From Cloeon dipterum (taxonomy: Eukaryota; Arthropoda; Insecta; Ephemeroptera; Baetidae): a stretch of DNA of 64,000 nucleotides. The DNA is taken from contig NC_088790.1 of NCBI RefSeq assembly GCF_949628265.1, forward strand, positions 15,876,545 through 15,940,544. Reading direction: 5' to 3'. The notes below the pieces were generated by a model, which ran no database searches, was not told where the DNA came from, and saw only the letters and a list, made by a program, of their open reading frames with translations. The translations under genes were made by a program, and so were the position numbers. Shown one piece after another: positions 35,320-49,470 of the stretch (the stretch's first letter is position 1; the number at the start of each line of letters is the position of its first letter).

Positions 35320-38274
35320 CTTAGCTTGAAGTTCTGTTTGCACTGAAAAGAGTTATAAAATGCTATGTCAGTTCGGTCCCAATGACTTTGACTACCATTG
35401 AGATAAAAAAATATGTTGTATTTAATGGTATGTTGTTTTTGCGCAAGTATATGATGCTCCCTTAATCTCTTAAATATAGCGATAAGGTACAGTTGCACAA
35501 AAACAACACGCACAATATTAGTGCTTTTATTTTGCTAATTCTTAACAATTTAAAATTTTTCACTTTACAGAAATATTTTATTCACAATTTAATTCATCTG
35601 GTTAATATATATAAATAAAAAAGGCGTTAACTTATAAATCCGGATTAATTTTTACTCATTTAAAATTTTTATTTAAAGTTCCTTTATTTTCAACTGCCAA
35701 TATTAATGAAAATTTAATAACCATACATTTGTCCTAAGTTGCTAATCATACAATTAAAAATGCGCATGTAACTTTAGAATCTTAACGACGGTAATTAATT
35801 TTTAAGCAACTCAAGAACAACTTTTTCAATCTATATTAATTTACCTCAAGTATCCTGGAAAGAATTAATGTGATTCAATATAATAAATATTCTTTCAGAG
35901 CTCCCAATCCCAGTTAGTTTTCCGTTAGAAAGGGATAAAGTGTCAACTCAAAAATAATTTTTAATAAGAAATTGGTTTTCAAATCAATGTCAAAAAAGCA
36001 TTTTTCTATTGAACTTAAATTTTGGTTGACCAAAACATGAATTGTGCCACTGATTTCAAGTCAATAATAATTTTCTTGTTCATTTTTTTCTTATTAGACG
36101 TAAAAAATGATCTTAATGGGGAGGTAAAAACAGTCGGAGAAAAATGGAGACAAGCTCAAAATTAGAGAGGTTGTTCAGTCTTTTTTGCTAAAAAAACTGG
36201 AGCATTTTTGCACATTGCAAAATTGGTGAACCCTGAGTTAGATTGGCTTTGAATATGTACTGAATGCGCCACATTTTAAAGTTTCATTCAAGTTCGATTT
36301 TTAACTCTAAATGAATACAACATTTGAACCACAATCGTTCTCAATCCCATTTTACTTGGCGAATAAAATTTGAAGCAAAGATCCCACTCTTTTGCATCAC
36401 TAACCAATTAAATACATATTAAACCAATACTTGTTGAGATAAAAATAATTATTTTTTCCTCTTGAGACTATCCAGGACTAAACTTTATATATTAGCAAGG
36501 TGCACTCGATTTAATAGCTCAATTTAATGGCACACGGTTCACTGAATTTATTCTGTTCAAGATTCTCTGTGCGTCCAGCCATGATTATGTAAACACTCGA
36601 TCACAACGCAACATTTTTATTGTTATTTTCGGTAACGGCCGCGAGGGAGGCGAAAAGGATGAAAATGAAAGACCGCAAAAGTTGTTGCACGCAGCGCAGG
36701 GGCGGCTCCCTTTGAACATGTTGCGTCTAATGAATTTTGACCAGCTCAACCTTCGGCTCTTTCATCGGCTGCTCAATGGGAATTACACGCGTCTTACACC
36801 AATTGATCGCTCTGCTCCTATTCACCGCCGGCAGCGGCTGCTGTCCCGACAGTTTACGCCTGATGTCTAAATCAGTGCTAAACGAATTGCAGGAAATGCA
36901 CCTTTTTCGAAAGTGTGTAAACACTACACTCTTCACGCAGCTATTTTGATAAGGGAAAACACTTGTTCCTCAATTTTATTGCGGATTTTTTTTATTTTAA
37001 TCTCACGGCTTAATTTGTGAAGAAGGTGGCAAATTTTTTTCCTTTGTAAGATTAATTCAAAAACACAATTATTATATTTTGTAAAACACTATCGGAATAT
37101 TTGAAATCTGTGATTGTAGAATAAACAAAAATGTGATATAAATATAATAATTCAAATCCAACACTTCCATTTTTGCAATTTAAGTCTGCGAGAAGTTAAT
37201 TTCAAAGTCTTTCCGGTGTGCAGAATCTGTTTAATTAATAATATTTTTTACTGTCTCAATTTTAGCGGTTTCTTGTAATTTTAACAAAACATTTTAATAA
37301 AAAACGGCAATATTGCATGAAGCAGTGATAACAATTTGCTGGATCGATATTCATTGCAGCAGCGGATTTCAATCATTTCATTCGGTCCTTGATCGGATTT
37401 GGCTCAACGAAGCGTGAATTAGTGTGGATTTATGAAACAAACAAATGTGCTTTGTTCGAGCTTTTGCCTCCGAGGCTGCTGCAGCAATAAAACAAGTCTA
37501 CAAACTCGCGGCGAGCTGTTTATTTGCGCGCATTGAGCAACGAGGGTGCTTTTTATATTGTACTACGTGTACATAGTGCCCATCGCATGCTGTATGTAAT
37601 CATTGTTTGCTCAAAATAAGCGCGTTTGTTCACGCACGCTGCGCTCCAGCCCCCATCGCTGTCAGCGCAAATTAATCACACGCTCGTAATCAGCTCTTTC
37701 AAATCTGCCGAATATGGGCAACAAACTACGGGAGGCATATTTAATTTAATGCACGAAATGAACCACATACAGAGTTGATGTCATAATTATTCAATGCACT
37801 TCATATTCTTTTTAGACTTAACTAACTAAAGAACTATTTTGATTTATCCCAGGAAAATTAATTTCTTCAAAAAGGAAACCACCAAAAATTTATCTTCTTT
37901 CTTTCTTCCTCTGAAAATGCAGCTCACTGTCCATTAAAAAACAATTTGAGGTTGTCGATTTGAGACATTTCAATTATTTTACAAAGTTTTTTATAATTTC
38001 ATAAAAATGTTGAAAGGTTTGCCTTTTGAAGTGGTGCTAACAATTAATAAAAATTTGCATTGTTGGCTGTAGCAAGTGGTTCATTGAGTCTATTGTTTGT
38101 GGAATTTAGCAAATAAAATGCGTGCAATACTTAAATCTGGACCGAGTAACAGTTAATTTCAGATTTTGACTCGTTTCTCGAAAATTTAACGGATATTCAA
38201 CCTCGAATCATTTGTTTTTTCACATAAATTCCACGATCTATCGAACAGTGTGCGAATAAGGGAGAAAATTTACC

Positions 38275-38325
38275 TACTGGTGAAATAAATTCTGATTTTC
38301 AATAGAGAGACATTGCTAGTCTCCA
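38275..38325. repeat. Short dispersed repeat, copy 1 (copy 2 at 63382-63430)
   Basis: CTGGTGAAATAAATTCTGATTTTCAAT here pairs with CTGGCGAAATAAATCATGATTTTCAAT near 63386, followed in both by GAGACA. About 45 bases, same orientation, class unknown. Confidence 0.5.
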
Positions 38326-38343
38326 TTCATTGTCCTGTAAATT

Positions 38344-38348
<5 letters not shown>

Positions 38349-38374
<26 letters not shown>
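38349..38374. repeat. (TA)n microsatellite
   Basis: About 13 TA dinucleotides in a row. Confidence 0.9.
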
Positions 38375-39206
38375 AATTGTATAATTTTAATGTGTTGTGT
38401 GACTTGGTAATATTTGTTTTTTTGTATGTTAATTTGAACCATTGTAAAATCGTTTGATCTTTGTACAACTAAGTGTATATATATGAACGGAGAAATAGAT
38501 AAATAAATAAAATTGCGCACTCAAGATTGATTTCAAAACATTTTTTTAATGAACTTGATCCTGAGTGTGGTACTTGTTTGGTCGGGGCCTGAATCGAAAT
38601 TGCATCTCGCGCTTTATTAAATCCTGCGGCCTTCCCAGTGTCCTCGGCCAGAGGGGATTTGATATATTCATAGGCTGAGAGGGCTTCCGACGCGAATTGA
38701 AAGACAAGTGGTGCGGAAGTAACGCGCAGCAAATACCGCGGGTGCACAGAAGCCAAATTGGATTGAAACGCACAATATTTCGTCGAGAGTTATTAAAATG
38801 TGAAAAAGCAGCGCCAGAGAAATAATAAACAAACAGTATATGTAAGTGCGTAAGTTAGTGTTGTAATATACCTCTTCTCTGTTGTGGAATAAAGATAAAA
38901 TTGCGTATATTGCGTTCGCTGCTGTGAACTGGAGGGTGAAATTTTCCTCTACGCAGGCTACTCAGCCTTGTTTTCATTGATCCAATGTATTGCTGAAAAG
39001 TGGCGAAGCAGAAACTGTCAATAGTATTGTGTTCGTGAACAAAATAGGTTTGCCAGCAGTAAAATGTAATAGTCGGGAGTGTAAATTTATGAAAAACTTG
39101 CAAACATTTCTAAAATTAAATTGTCGTAAACTCTCACATTTCCAACATCTCAATACCCAACATATTTAGATGTTTTCGTGCAATGGCGTGTCACGATGTT
39201 TAGGTG

Positions 39207-39292
39207 AGGAATGGTAAGCTACCCGCGCTGAAGTAATGTTCTGCGGCACAGTTTCCCTTCTCCTGCAAGGCGTAAATTGCTGCCACGGGATT
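39207..39292. repeat. Dispersed repeat related to 55702-55790
   Basis: Both copies, same orientation, share ACAGTTTCCCT-(T/C)-(C/T)CCTGCAAGGCG, preceded by a C-CGC-CTGAA block and followed by AT...CAGC/CTGCCA. About 85 bases alignable; class unknown. Confidence 0.5.
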
Positions 39293-42200
39293 TGGTTATT
39301 TAAAGTTTTTCTGGTGTTTTTTTATTATTATTTTCTAGTCCACGTGATTGTCACACTTTTTAAAATATTAAATTTATCTATTGAAAGGATTAAACAGTAG
39401 CATAAAAATTTATCACTGCATGGCTGAAAAAATTACAGTCGATCAGAAAAAAACCCCTTCTTTGTATCAAAAATATTTTTCAACCAAATAATTTTTAATC
39501 TCTCTTATCTTAAGGATAAACTGGTCGTTTCCAACCTATTGAAATTATTTTAAACATAGATGAAGCTGTTTTGAATGCTATTAAAAATATAGATTTTTGA
39601 CACAGGGAGCATTACTCTTGCTTCATAATATATTCATTAGTGGAGGGGCCTGTCACGATCGTCTAATTTTTAGCAAATTTTTGATTTGATGAAATTTTAA
39701 ACATACGTAAATATTGAATTTTGATAATTTCAGTCCAAGCACAAATTGAATATTCCACAAAGAAGAAGAAGGAAAGAGACCCTAAGTTAAGGAAAACCAA
39801 ACGGTAAATTTCTAACAAAAACCTTTTGCCTTGCAACTATTTTAAATATAAATAATGTGAATCGTTGCTATTTCATGCAAAGTATTATATACTACTCGTC
39901 TTGAGCTGGGATGAAATTCATTCCATCCCTTTTACCTTTTCTCAAGACCCAACCCGCGCGAGAGAGTGCGTTGTTCAGAAAGGCTGCTCGTTTGGGATTC
40001 ATTACGGCTTTGATGAAAGCATCTGCCAGGAGAGCGGATTTGGACGGAGCGCCGCGGGCTGCGAGAGATCGCTGCGTCGATTTGTTCAGAGTGGAAAAAG
40101 CAGGAGCGCCCGAGGCGGCGCAGTGAGCTGTGCACGACGCGTAAGTAGCCAAAGTGCTGATTTACACAGGGGGCTTTTCATGCTCATTATGTTAGTTTTC
40201 GTTGCGTATATTGAGCAAGGTCGCTACCTTCGCCCTAGGAACCGTTGTGCGCCGATTGCATTGCCGATGCCGCCAGAGTGAGTTCATCTGCGCGAGCACA
40301 CGTGAAAATACACACACCACTCGTACACAAGGCACAGTTCGCTGCCATGGGCCAATGCACGTGCGTTTCCTATTGCGGTCGTGGAAAATAAGCGACTGCA
40401 TTTTTTCCACAATCAATGCGTTGACGTAAACGGAGGCGATAAATAAAAACTGTACTACATAGATAGGGGATTGTTCTAAATAAATTATGAGATTTACTGA
40501 TTCCTATGTAGAGCTGCTTTTTTGGTTATGTCCAGCGCTGTGAATTTTGTGAGCTTCCTATCGTTACGGGACCTCCAAATGAGTACGAATCATGCAATAT
40601 TGAGCCATTTGAACCATGAAACAATATGTTAGAACAGATGGAGAGTTAGAAGGGGAAATATGCGGGTTAGGAAATTTTTAAAAAATTGTGCAAGGAGACC
40701 AATCACAGAATCAATTTCAACACTGGTTTGTATAGCAACTGTATTTCAGCTAATCCCAAAAGCCTCATCAGGAAACCTGGCTATTGGCACACAGACTGAC
40801 CGTAAATATTTTTTCCAAGGGGTGAGCATGGCTCATTCTCACCTCCTATCAATTGAATTTGTTTTAGTCTCCTGGAGAGTCCTTAAATTATTGATTCTTT
40901 GCAATTGATCCCCTTAAGTGTCACTCCTTGACATTATAAACAAATGAATAATTTTCATTTCCAACACAATCAGCTAAATACCCAAGCGATTTTGCAAATT
41001 TTTGGTTCTTGAAAAAATATCAAATTTTAGATCAAAATTTCCTGCTCAAAAATATTTTTCTAACCTTTCATTACTGTAGATATGCAAATGAAAATCCATG
41101 AAAAGTTAGTAGAAAAATTCAGATATTTTTCATGCGCAACAATTTGCACATAATCTGAATTCTTGATGTAGCCGAGTTAACAGTACATTTCCCTACTATA
41201 ATTTATAATTCGAAGTCTGTAAAACGAAGGAAATAAAACTTACTGTTAGCTGCTTATAGCCAAAGCAGAAGCCGACTGCGAGAAATTATGTTAAATAATT
41301 CCAAGCAGAGTAGAGTCATTTTTATTGAGTATTTTCTCTCACAATCAGTAAATTTGAAAACAAATATTTAATTTGCGGAACCAACAGAGGACTACATTCG
41401 ACGACCCTCTGCTTCGTCCTGATGTTTTCCGATGGAGGAGGTTGTGCAGAACACATTGAATTGGGGAAGGCGCGCGGTGAGAGAGGCCTTAAATCTCTCT
41501 AATTCCAGGCATTGATCGACGCCAACCATGCATGTGCAATATTACAGCACGCATTGATGCACATTTCGATTCAGCGACCTGTGCTGTGCTCTCAGCGGCG
41601 GAGCGAGGGCAAAAAACCAGCTTACGCGCGCACATACAGGGTGTATGTATATATCCATCCCTCCTGCCGCTCCGAATTTCGTATATTACATTGTCGAGCA
41701 GCGAAAAGAATAGCCTCCCCGCCGAAGAAAAAAGGCTGCTGCTGGCTAAAAAATACACACGGCATACTCGTCTGGCCGAATAATGAGGATATTATATGTA
41801 TTATTAAGGCGGCGCGCATAAATGTACAATCAGCAGGCCTCTCTCTTTTGTCAGATGTGCATTTCGCTACGAGATTCGTTGAATGAGAAGCAGCGAGATG
41901 CCTGCATGCGTTCCCAAGTAGCACGCTCAACTTTTATAACTGTCGGATTTGCTGTTTTGTTTGTTCCGTCCGACTCAATGGCTATGGTCAAAATAGGGGC
42001 GGGTATCATATTTTCTGATATTACAGGGTTTGAAAGATACGAACTATAAAAACGGCAAAAAATGAGATCGTTAGAAAAATCAAAGTTATAACATGTCGAA
42101 ATTTAAGGTTGGTTCTTCAATGATAAAACAGAAACGATCCCATCCTCGTTAATTGCTTCCTTTGAATTTTTTCTTCTGATAATTTTTGGCGTCACAGGTA

Positions 42201-45200
42201 CACACACCACATTAAGGCTATTTTTCGTGGAAACAAGATATAATAAAAAAATTGAAAGGGTAACATATTTAAGGAAACATTTTTAGCAACGAGGAAGAAG
42301 TCGTTTTATTTTAATACTGAAACTCTAATTAAGAAAAATTCGTGCACTTTTTGTGGACCACCTAGAAATAATTTCTTTAATTTCTAAATTCATTGGTGTT
42401 AGTGTTCATGTATCTCATGATGATAAAAAATCCTTTTAGAATTGTTGAAATGTATATATGAAGCTCTCAAAAATTTAGATTTTATCTGGAAAATCTAGGA
42501 TATTTTAATTTTAAAGAGAGAAATCACGTTCTCGAAATAGAAATAGCAGCTTAAAGGCAGATTGCTGCAGTGTTGATTTTTTTAATGGGTGCTATGACTA
42601 TGAGGCTGAAAATATCTAATACCAATTAATGACCTGAAAGGTAATACATATATGTGAAACATTTTTTAACTTGAAAATTTTCGCCATATTGCTGCCAATC
42701 CTAATATTTGAATTTTTCTCTCCAACATAAGGTTTTTCTAGGAGAGAAGTATGAGTTAAAAACACGACAGTCAACTGCATTCCTCTTTGGCATTGTGCGG
42801 GACAGCGTAAAAAGCGTGGGGTGAGTTAGTTGTGTTTTGCGCACGTCTCGCTTTTTCCTTGGCACTTGAACGACGTCACCGGCTTTTGATGAAGCACCTT
42901 TCCAGTTGACAACTGCATTTTCACTTTTTTGACATGCCGCTAGAGTCAAGTGGCATCAGTTGCGTTAAAAAAACAGCACTACTTCTCTGCGGAACTAAGC
43001 CCATTAGTTAAAGAATTTCTAGTTAAATATTTAAAGAAATTTTGGCCTTGTGAAAAGATTTCACTCAGTCTTGTGCAACAAATTGGGCTAACTTGTGTCA
43101 AAACTTTACGGCCTTTGCAGAAAGAACAGGCATTTGCAATTTATTTATTGAAAAAATTGCCAAAGCAAAAGAGATTGAAAACTTGCAAATTTCTTAAATT
43201 TTTAGTAATCAAACTGAACGATTTAATGAGCTAAGTATAAAAGTAGAGTAAACTTTTCCAATCTCTGAGTTTACTGTTTATTATATATTGTAATCGACTT
43301 TTCTATGATAAAATAGGTCTGATTTACGATTGTCTGGTTTACCTAATCGTTGTTAAAAAGGAACAAAAGTACAGATATGCTATTCATCACAGTCCCTTTC
43401 TTTGAACATTATTAATCTCTTGAACCACATTATCACCATAAAAATCATAGCGGCTTTACCATTTTTCTGGAAAAGGGCAGAAAATATTAAAATTTAGAAG
43501 TTTAAAGTGTGTTTAAAAACCTAAGCACTGGTAAGAACAAGACTTCAACCATACATTTTTCAGGATATACAAATCGGTGAATACGCTAGTATTCACGATA
43601 TCTTGATAATTTTTCTTCTGGTTTTTTTGAAATCATTTTGATGCTATTAATTTTACACTTTTAACAAATCGTCTAATATTTTTATACTATTTTTTCTTGC
43701 ACACTAGACGGTTTTTAACGCTTAATATTAAGCAATTTTAATGAAAAATATCTCTTTTTATCCATATTTTATGATTTTAGTCATTTTCTTAAGGAGTCTT
43801 ATTGTACAAGATGCAAGTACTTTAAAAACACAATTATAAAATAATTTTAGAAAAAGTTAAGTCATTTGATTTTCCCCTAAACCAAAAAAATTATCAAAGA
43901 AAGGGTAGCATGATTTTCCTTCAATTTTTGGGCTGAATTGAACTGTTTTTTAATCGTTAAGTTCAGTGTGAAAAACTGATCACATATAATTTTATGACAA
44001 AAATTCCTTTTCAAATGACACAGAGTTAAATTTCCTAATGCTAAGCAAAAGTTGGCAGTTTTTTTGTGATATTTTAGCCAACTTTGGATGGTTTTAAGTA
44101 TGGTTCTTAAATGTCTGTAAAATTCCATGATTCGTAAACTCGTTTGATAGCCCCGCAAGCATTAGAAGCTCAGAAAACCAGTCGATCGTATCAATTTCAT
44201 AGCCCTAGAAATCATTCAGTCTGGACGCGATTCATTTTATTTTCATCCGAGATCAGGTTTCAATGTATTTGTTGCGTTCACATGACATGAGCCACCGCAC
44301 ACACCAATAATTCTCCATTCTCAATCTCTCAACTCAACCGTTCTCTTCCGCACCAACACGCCGAACAAATGAGCGCAGATTGAAAGATCGGAATCAAGTG
44401 TCACGGCTTCGGCGGCATCGGCGCACAGGTGCGTCGTTCCCTCGAGAGCAATTAGGGCGATTAACCCTCTCTAGCGCTAATAACGATCGGGCGGGGGCTC
44501 AGGTGCTCACACGCATTGTGCGTGCGCGCGGCTTCAGCGGCGGCGGCGGCGGCGGCACAAAGAGAGAGGTGTGAATTTGATCGTTAGCGCTGGGAAGCGG
44601 CCCCTGTTTAGACATTCATGGCGTGCGTTGTCATGGTGATTGCGCATCAGCGCCGCTCCGACACCTTGGCGTGCGCATTATGCCGAGTGATTGCCCCCGC
44701 GCGCGCTCTATTCACCCTCGCACACCGGCTTATTATAATCTCGCACCCTTTTGTTGATGCCTTGCTTGTTGTTGTGTATACGCGCGCGTTGTTTGCGCCC
44801 GAGCAGCCAGCGCCAATTAGAGCGGAATTTCGCCGACGCGTTCAAACGTAATCCGTAATTTCGTAACATGCAGCCTCCGGGGTGCTGCGCGATAGTATCC
44901 TCTTGTCCTGTGCTGATCGGGGGTAAATTAATCGACTCCCCAAGCAAGATAGTGAGCTATCTCACCTTTGCCTACATGTGCTACAAGTTTAATTACATGT
45001 TTGTTGGAGACAAGTAGAAAAGTTAACTTGGAATCGTAATTTTTTTGAAGGCACATTTTTAGAGCTGTGAAATTTAAACAAATTAGCACAAATCGTGAAT
45101 TTTAAGCCTTTTGAGCTAACCTTAAAACCGTTGAAATTGTTCAAAAATCCATGGATTAAATGTACATTTTTGCTTCTCCTATTCTTTTGTAGATTTTCAA

Positions 45201-47568
45201 ATAATTAACACACCATTCTCAACGTTAAAAATTGTTTATTGATTTAATAAATGTTCAATTCAGACTTAATATTTAAAGAATATTCGCACTACGTTTTCTT
45301 TGATGCAATTGTTCAGTGGAGGATTAATGATTAATAATTAGATATTAACTAAAATGATTTTTTTTCTAAGTACTTTTTTAAGTTCCTACAATTAGTTACT
45401 TAGAAAATATATTATTTCGATTTACGGCTAAAATGTGATATCTTACCGTTAAACTTCTTATTGTTAGCAGTAAAAACATGTTAACTTGACTAAAATGAGA
45501 TGTCTAAAAAATTGTCCAATTCCGTCTTAATTGGAAACTGTCTAAACCGTTTAAATTTCACGGAAGAACAATGTAAAATTAGTAGAGGAAATGAAATTTT
45601 AGTAACAGAATTGGAGGAATAAAGGCGAAATCGGCAAAGCTCGTAAAAATGTTTTTCTATTATGTAAATCTCCTTTCATTTTTTCCAAACCTAACTGGAG
45701 GTGTGAATATTGTCGGCTGCCTTCTACCCTCTTGCGCTTCAAACCTAGCTTTTCACACAAGCATCTGTTTCACATCTTTTGCGATATGCAAATTTTACAA
45801 ACAAAAATAGGATAAACATATGTATAGTTGATAAATTTAGAAAAAGAATTCACAAAAATTTAAACAGATCCATCATTTAACCACTTTTACGAGCTTTGTC
45901 AATATTGCCATTATTCCATCTTACAGTTCATTGTTTCATTTATGCTTTATTGTTATTTTAAATTGTTTCTTAGCAAATATTAAAGCCCAAGCAAAATATT
46001 TCGAGTTTAGAAATGGTGAAATGCTCCTAAACAAAATTCAGATATTATTGTGATTGGTTAAAAGCTCGCTGACGAACATGATTGTTTCCTTTTTGGACGG
46101 AAAATTGGAAAATATTCTTGTATAGTGAGATGCAAAAAAATTAAATAAACAGAAGTACTTTTGCTTTAGTATTGACGGCTAACAAATATGTTGTATTTAC
46201 AATTACAAACAATAATGGCAGCATTTGTTCTCTCGAGGGGCTCTCAAAGATGAAAAATCAACATTGCAGCTTTGCTCGAATATATGAATAAATATTTGTA
46301 AAAACTAAAAGGCAAAAGCCAAATCTAAATATTTAAATGTTTTTGAGAACATTGAAAACAACCATTGAAGTACGAAACTAAAAAATGTCTTGTTCAACTC
46401 GACTGTTTAGCAAACCTCTATGTATTATTGACACACTACCAGATATAAAAAATAGAACTAAATTGAATTATTATTAAATAAATCAGCAATGGGAAAAAAC
46501 TAGTCGGAAAAAATACATTTTTTTTGGTTTTCCACGGTTTCTCTATTTTATGACTCCAAAAATATTAGATTTTTGCATCAAATTCAAGCAGAGGCAGCGT
46601 GTGAAATAGTCCGATGGAGTGTTCAAAATTTAGTTGCATTTTCTTATTCATCCAACATTAATTCAAAAAACATGTACGTGTTTTAATAAAATGCTAAAAT
46701 TGCGGAAACACTTTTTTTTGCAATTAAGTTGGGGTTTCGGAGAAAATGCGGGATTTAATTGCTTAATAAAATATTGAGTTTTTTAAATGAAGCTTTGCAA
46801 GGAACGCAATCAAAATATTTGCGTAAATTCAATCAATAAATCCTGAATCATATTTTTAGTGAGCTGAGGCCATGCTTCTATTATACTTTTCTTGAATGAC
46901 TCACTCATTCAGTTCTGTAAATACGAGTCGGCGGTGCATTCGGGTGGAAGCTGCCAGACAACAGGTGCAACAAATTCGCTGTATTGTCGCGTTGGTCACT
47001 GAGGATTACTCGAGTGGCGAGAGCAAAAGAGAGGACAAATGCAGCGCTGCTGCAGATTTGCTCTCTGGCCATTCATTCGCCAGCTTATTTTCCGGTGGCA
47101 CAAGAGGGAGCAGTCCTCTCACCGGCGACACGGCTAATCCCATTATGCAGACATGTAATTTCGGTCCAGAAGGAGCTGAGAGCCGCTTTCACGCTCGATT
47201 GAACGCGACCTTTTTGAGGAATGTTTGCCGTTGCTTATATAGTTATAAACAAATTATTGCTCTCTCGGCCACTCGAATGAAGCGCGAGTGGAAATCGGAC
47301 CATGATTGAACCTGGTTTAAAAGGATTCCGTTCACGAGGAGTGAACGGATGCAGGTCGTGGGAAAAATTTATTGGAATCTGAATGAAATCGAGGAGGCTT
47401 TTCAACCGAATATAATATCCTTTTTCGTTTCTATCAAGAATGATACACATAAAATCATATGTTTGAAAGGAAAACTTGTATAAAAATAAAATCGGATTTT
47501 CGTGTTTTCTTTTTATATCATAATGCTACTTGAGTGAATCAATATAAATGTTGATTTTGTCTTGGTTA

Positions 47569-47611
47569 TTATGCAACCAGTTGGTCAGGTATGCGAGATG
47601 GTTGCATAACT
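47569..47611. repeat. Hairpin with TTATGCAACCA arms
   Basis: TTATGCAACCA and TGGTTGCATAA flank about 18 bases as a perfect 11-bp inverted repeat. The arm sequence also occurs in the dispersed repeat at 11129 and 18641 (GGTTGCATAAC), so it may be a solo fragment of that family. Confidence 0.45.
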
Positions 47612-48177
47612 CGATCTTGGACGGCCGGAATGCAATTTTAGGCTGCAAACAAAGCAGTCAGCTTAATGCTCCGTTTTAATTTGGCGTATCTCACTGGGAA
47701 ATCTGGCAAATGGAGCGCTAGCTGCCATGAAAGAATACACTTCAGACATTTGCGCTGACTTGATGTAAAAAAGCGGCTGCGCTTGTCGTGACGTGTCTTT
47801 TTATCCGTACGTCGCTCAAGCGGGCAGCACACGGCCGCTTTCAAGTCTATTAAAAGAGCGCGCGCGATGCCTGCTTTTATTTCAGATTTCCAGATGTGAT
47901 TATGCGGACCCAGACGGCGAGCAGAGGGAGGAGAGAGCAGGCGAATGATAAAAGATCAGCACACGCCGAAAGCAGGCCTGGGAACATGCACAGTCTCTGC
48001 CTCCGCACTTGCTCGGATTTCGATCCAACTTCAAAACGAAGATAGAAAAACTTGAAAGAAAATAATGTTTTGTGACACCTGGAATCTGTGGTAATTTTTT
48101 TATAAAATATGTATCAAATGTTCTGCCGTAGGTATTAAATATTTTTTTGTTTTTAGAATGCGATGGAAATTTGTATC

Positions 48178-48220
48178 CTGTGGGCTATGAGCTCACCGCT
48201 GAGTGGATAACGTGGGGCCA
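48178..48220 (-). repeat. tRNA-like SINE fragment, second copy
   Basis: The minus strand reads GTTATCCACTCAGCGGTGAG then CTCATAGCCCACAGG, matching the P450-intron repeat except for about 25 missing bases in the middle. Confidence 0.45.
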
Positions 48221-48671
48221 AAGTTGCCTCATTTAACCAATTTTTCCCTTCAAAATGTAGCCAACAGGATTTCAAAGCAATTTTAAAATGAATTAAAATA
48301 TGTTTGCAAAATTTGAATACTTGAAATTAATATGCTCAATTTCATCAAGGCCTTTGCTAAATTCACAGTCAATGTGGGTGAAATTGGACTTTAAATACGA
48401 TGTTGAAAAACATTCTTTTAAGTCTTTCAATTAATTAATTAATGGTTTATTAAACGCAAAATATGCGTGCAACACTCTACATCTAAAGGTTACTCAATTT
48501 TTACACATTTTCGCTGCTTCTCTCAAAGTAAGAAGAAAATTGAAGAAGCAATATTCTCAAGCTACCGTTAATTATTACTTCCTTCCAAATGTTGTTCCTA
48601 CATAATTGTATCATTACTTTATGGATGTGTGCTGATTTGGGGCAGAGTTGCCCTGTCAGCCCATAATAAAC

Positions 48672-49470
48672 TTAAATTTTGAAACTAAGTTTTCTTGCTG
48701 TACACTTTTGGATATGATATTTTTCACAAGTCTCGCCACAGAACTTACATCTACAATCATAATTAGGCTCATACATAGTGAAACGTTGCATTGTTACAGA
48801 AAATATAGTGATAGCCATGACAAGCAAATCTTGCAAAAATATGTCCATCAGGAAAATCAGGGCCACGCCAGTTGTCATTAATCATAGTTTCAGTCTCAAA
48901 AAACTCAGAACAAATTAACAGTCTATTTGTTTTCTTTTCTTCACAGAACTTTATATACACATCAGTCTCTGGTAGATTAAATCTAACTTTTAAGTCAGTT
49001 ACATATAAATTGGAGTCTTTCGCAATCAATTCATAAACATAACGAGATCTATTATACTTAGAAATTCCAAGCACTTTTTTAAAATAGCGAGTTTTCACTC
49101 TTTCTAGATTTACAAAATCCATATTAGTTAGATGTGGCCAGATAATTTCAATTCCATATGAGGCTGTTGGCGAGATTTTAAGGTCGAAGAGTTTAACCGC
49201 AGTATTGATAGAAAGCCTGTTTAAATTTGTAATGCTATAAGTAGCCATTAAAGCTGCTCGCACTCTTTTTTCTACATGTCTCGAAAAGGACGTACCCGAG
49301 GTTTGGAACACAACACCTAAGTCTTTCAATTGCGTGATTTTTACCCATTCGATTCCAAAAAGTAAATCCTGCAGAAACGTTTTCAATTTCGAACCCAACG
49401 AAGTAATGAACTTATTGACCCAAATAGAATTACTTTTTTATTCAGAAAAACCCCCAGAAAAAGTGACCTA
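48672..49470 (-). mobile_element. 5'-truncated, frameshifted non-LTR retrotransposon reverse transcriptase remnant
   Basis: A 209-codon open frame (48769-49398) encodes the C-terminal third of a LINE-type reverse transcriptase: a spacer with KDLGVVFQTSGTSFSRHVEK, then LFDLKISPTASYGIEIIW, NLERVKTRYFKKVLGI and further helical sequence. The frame is then broken, and the next frame (48672-48878) supplies the C-terminal zinc knuckle CRCKFCGETC...H...C. Upstream, KVILFGS in another frame resembles the segment following the catalytic domain, implying a second shift near 49400. The YADD catalytic region is missing. A dead copy of a jockey/CR1-type element is likely. Confidence 0.75.

Larger units (their letters stand above)
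35320..48650. other. 13-kb gene desert
   Basis: No gene could be supported. AT-rich DNA alternates with GC/CpG-richer islands, notably 36640-36940, 37480-37740, 39940-40430, 41400-41960, 44270-44950, 46890-47310 and 47640-48050. The 39911-40140 block ends in a strong donor (ACGC/GTAAGT) and could be a non-coding first exon on the + strand. The island pattern continues to Fez, suggesting regulatory DNA. Confidence 0.5.

Noticed and set aside
35320-35343. Eight-codon upstream extension of the P450 (GTG start)
   Set aside because: Begins at GTG, not ATG; the ATG at 35319 gives a standard membrane anchor.
38469-38773. Overlapping minus-strand frames of 75-95 codons
   Set aside because: No domain, no convincing splice partners.
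39735-39803. Short exon-like block (TTTCAG/TCCAAG... /GGTAAAT) with Lys-rich reading
   Set aside because: Borders are plausible but no partner exons or family match; too short to call.
42944-43234. Open frame of about 95 codons on the + strand
   Set aside because: It has no ATG near its start, no recognisable motif, and Lys/Leu-rich AT-driven composition. Could be an exon but nothing supports it.
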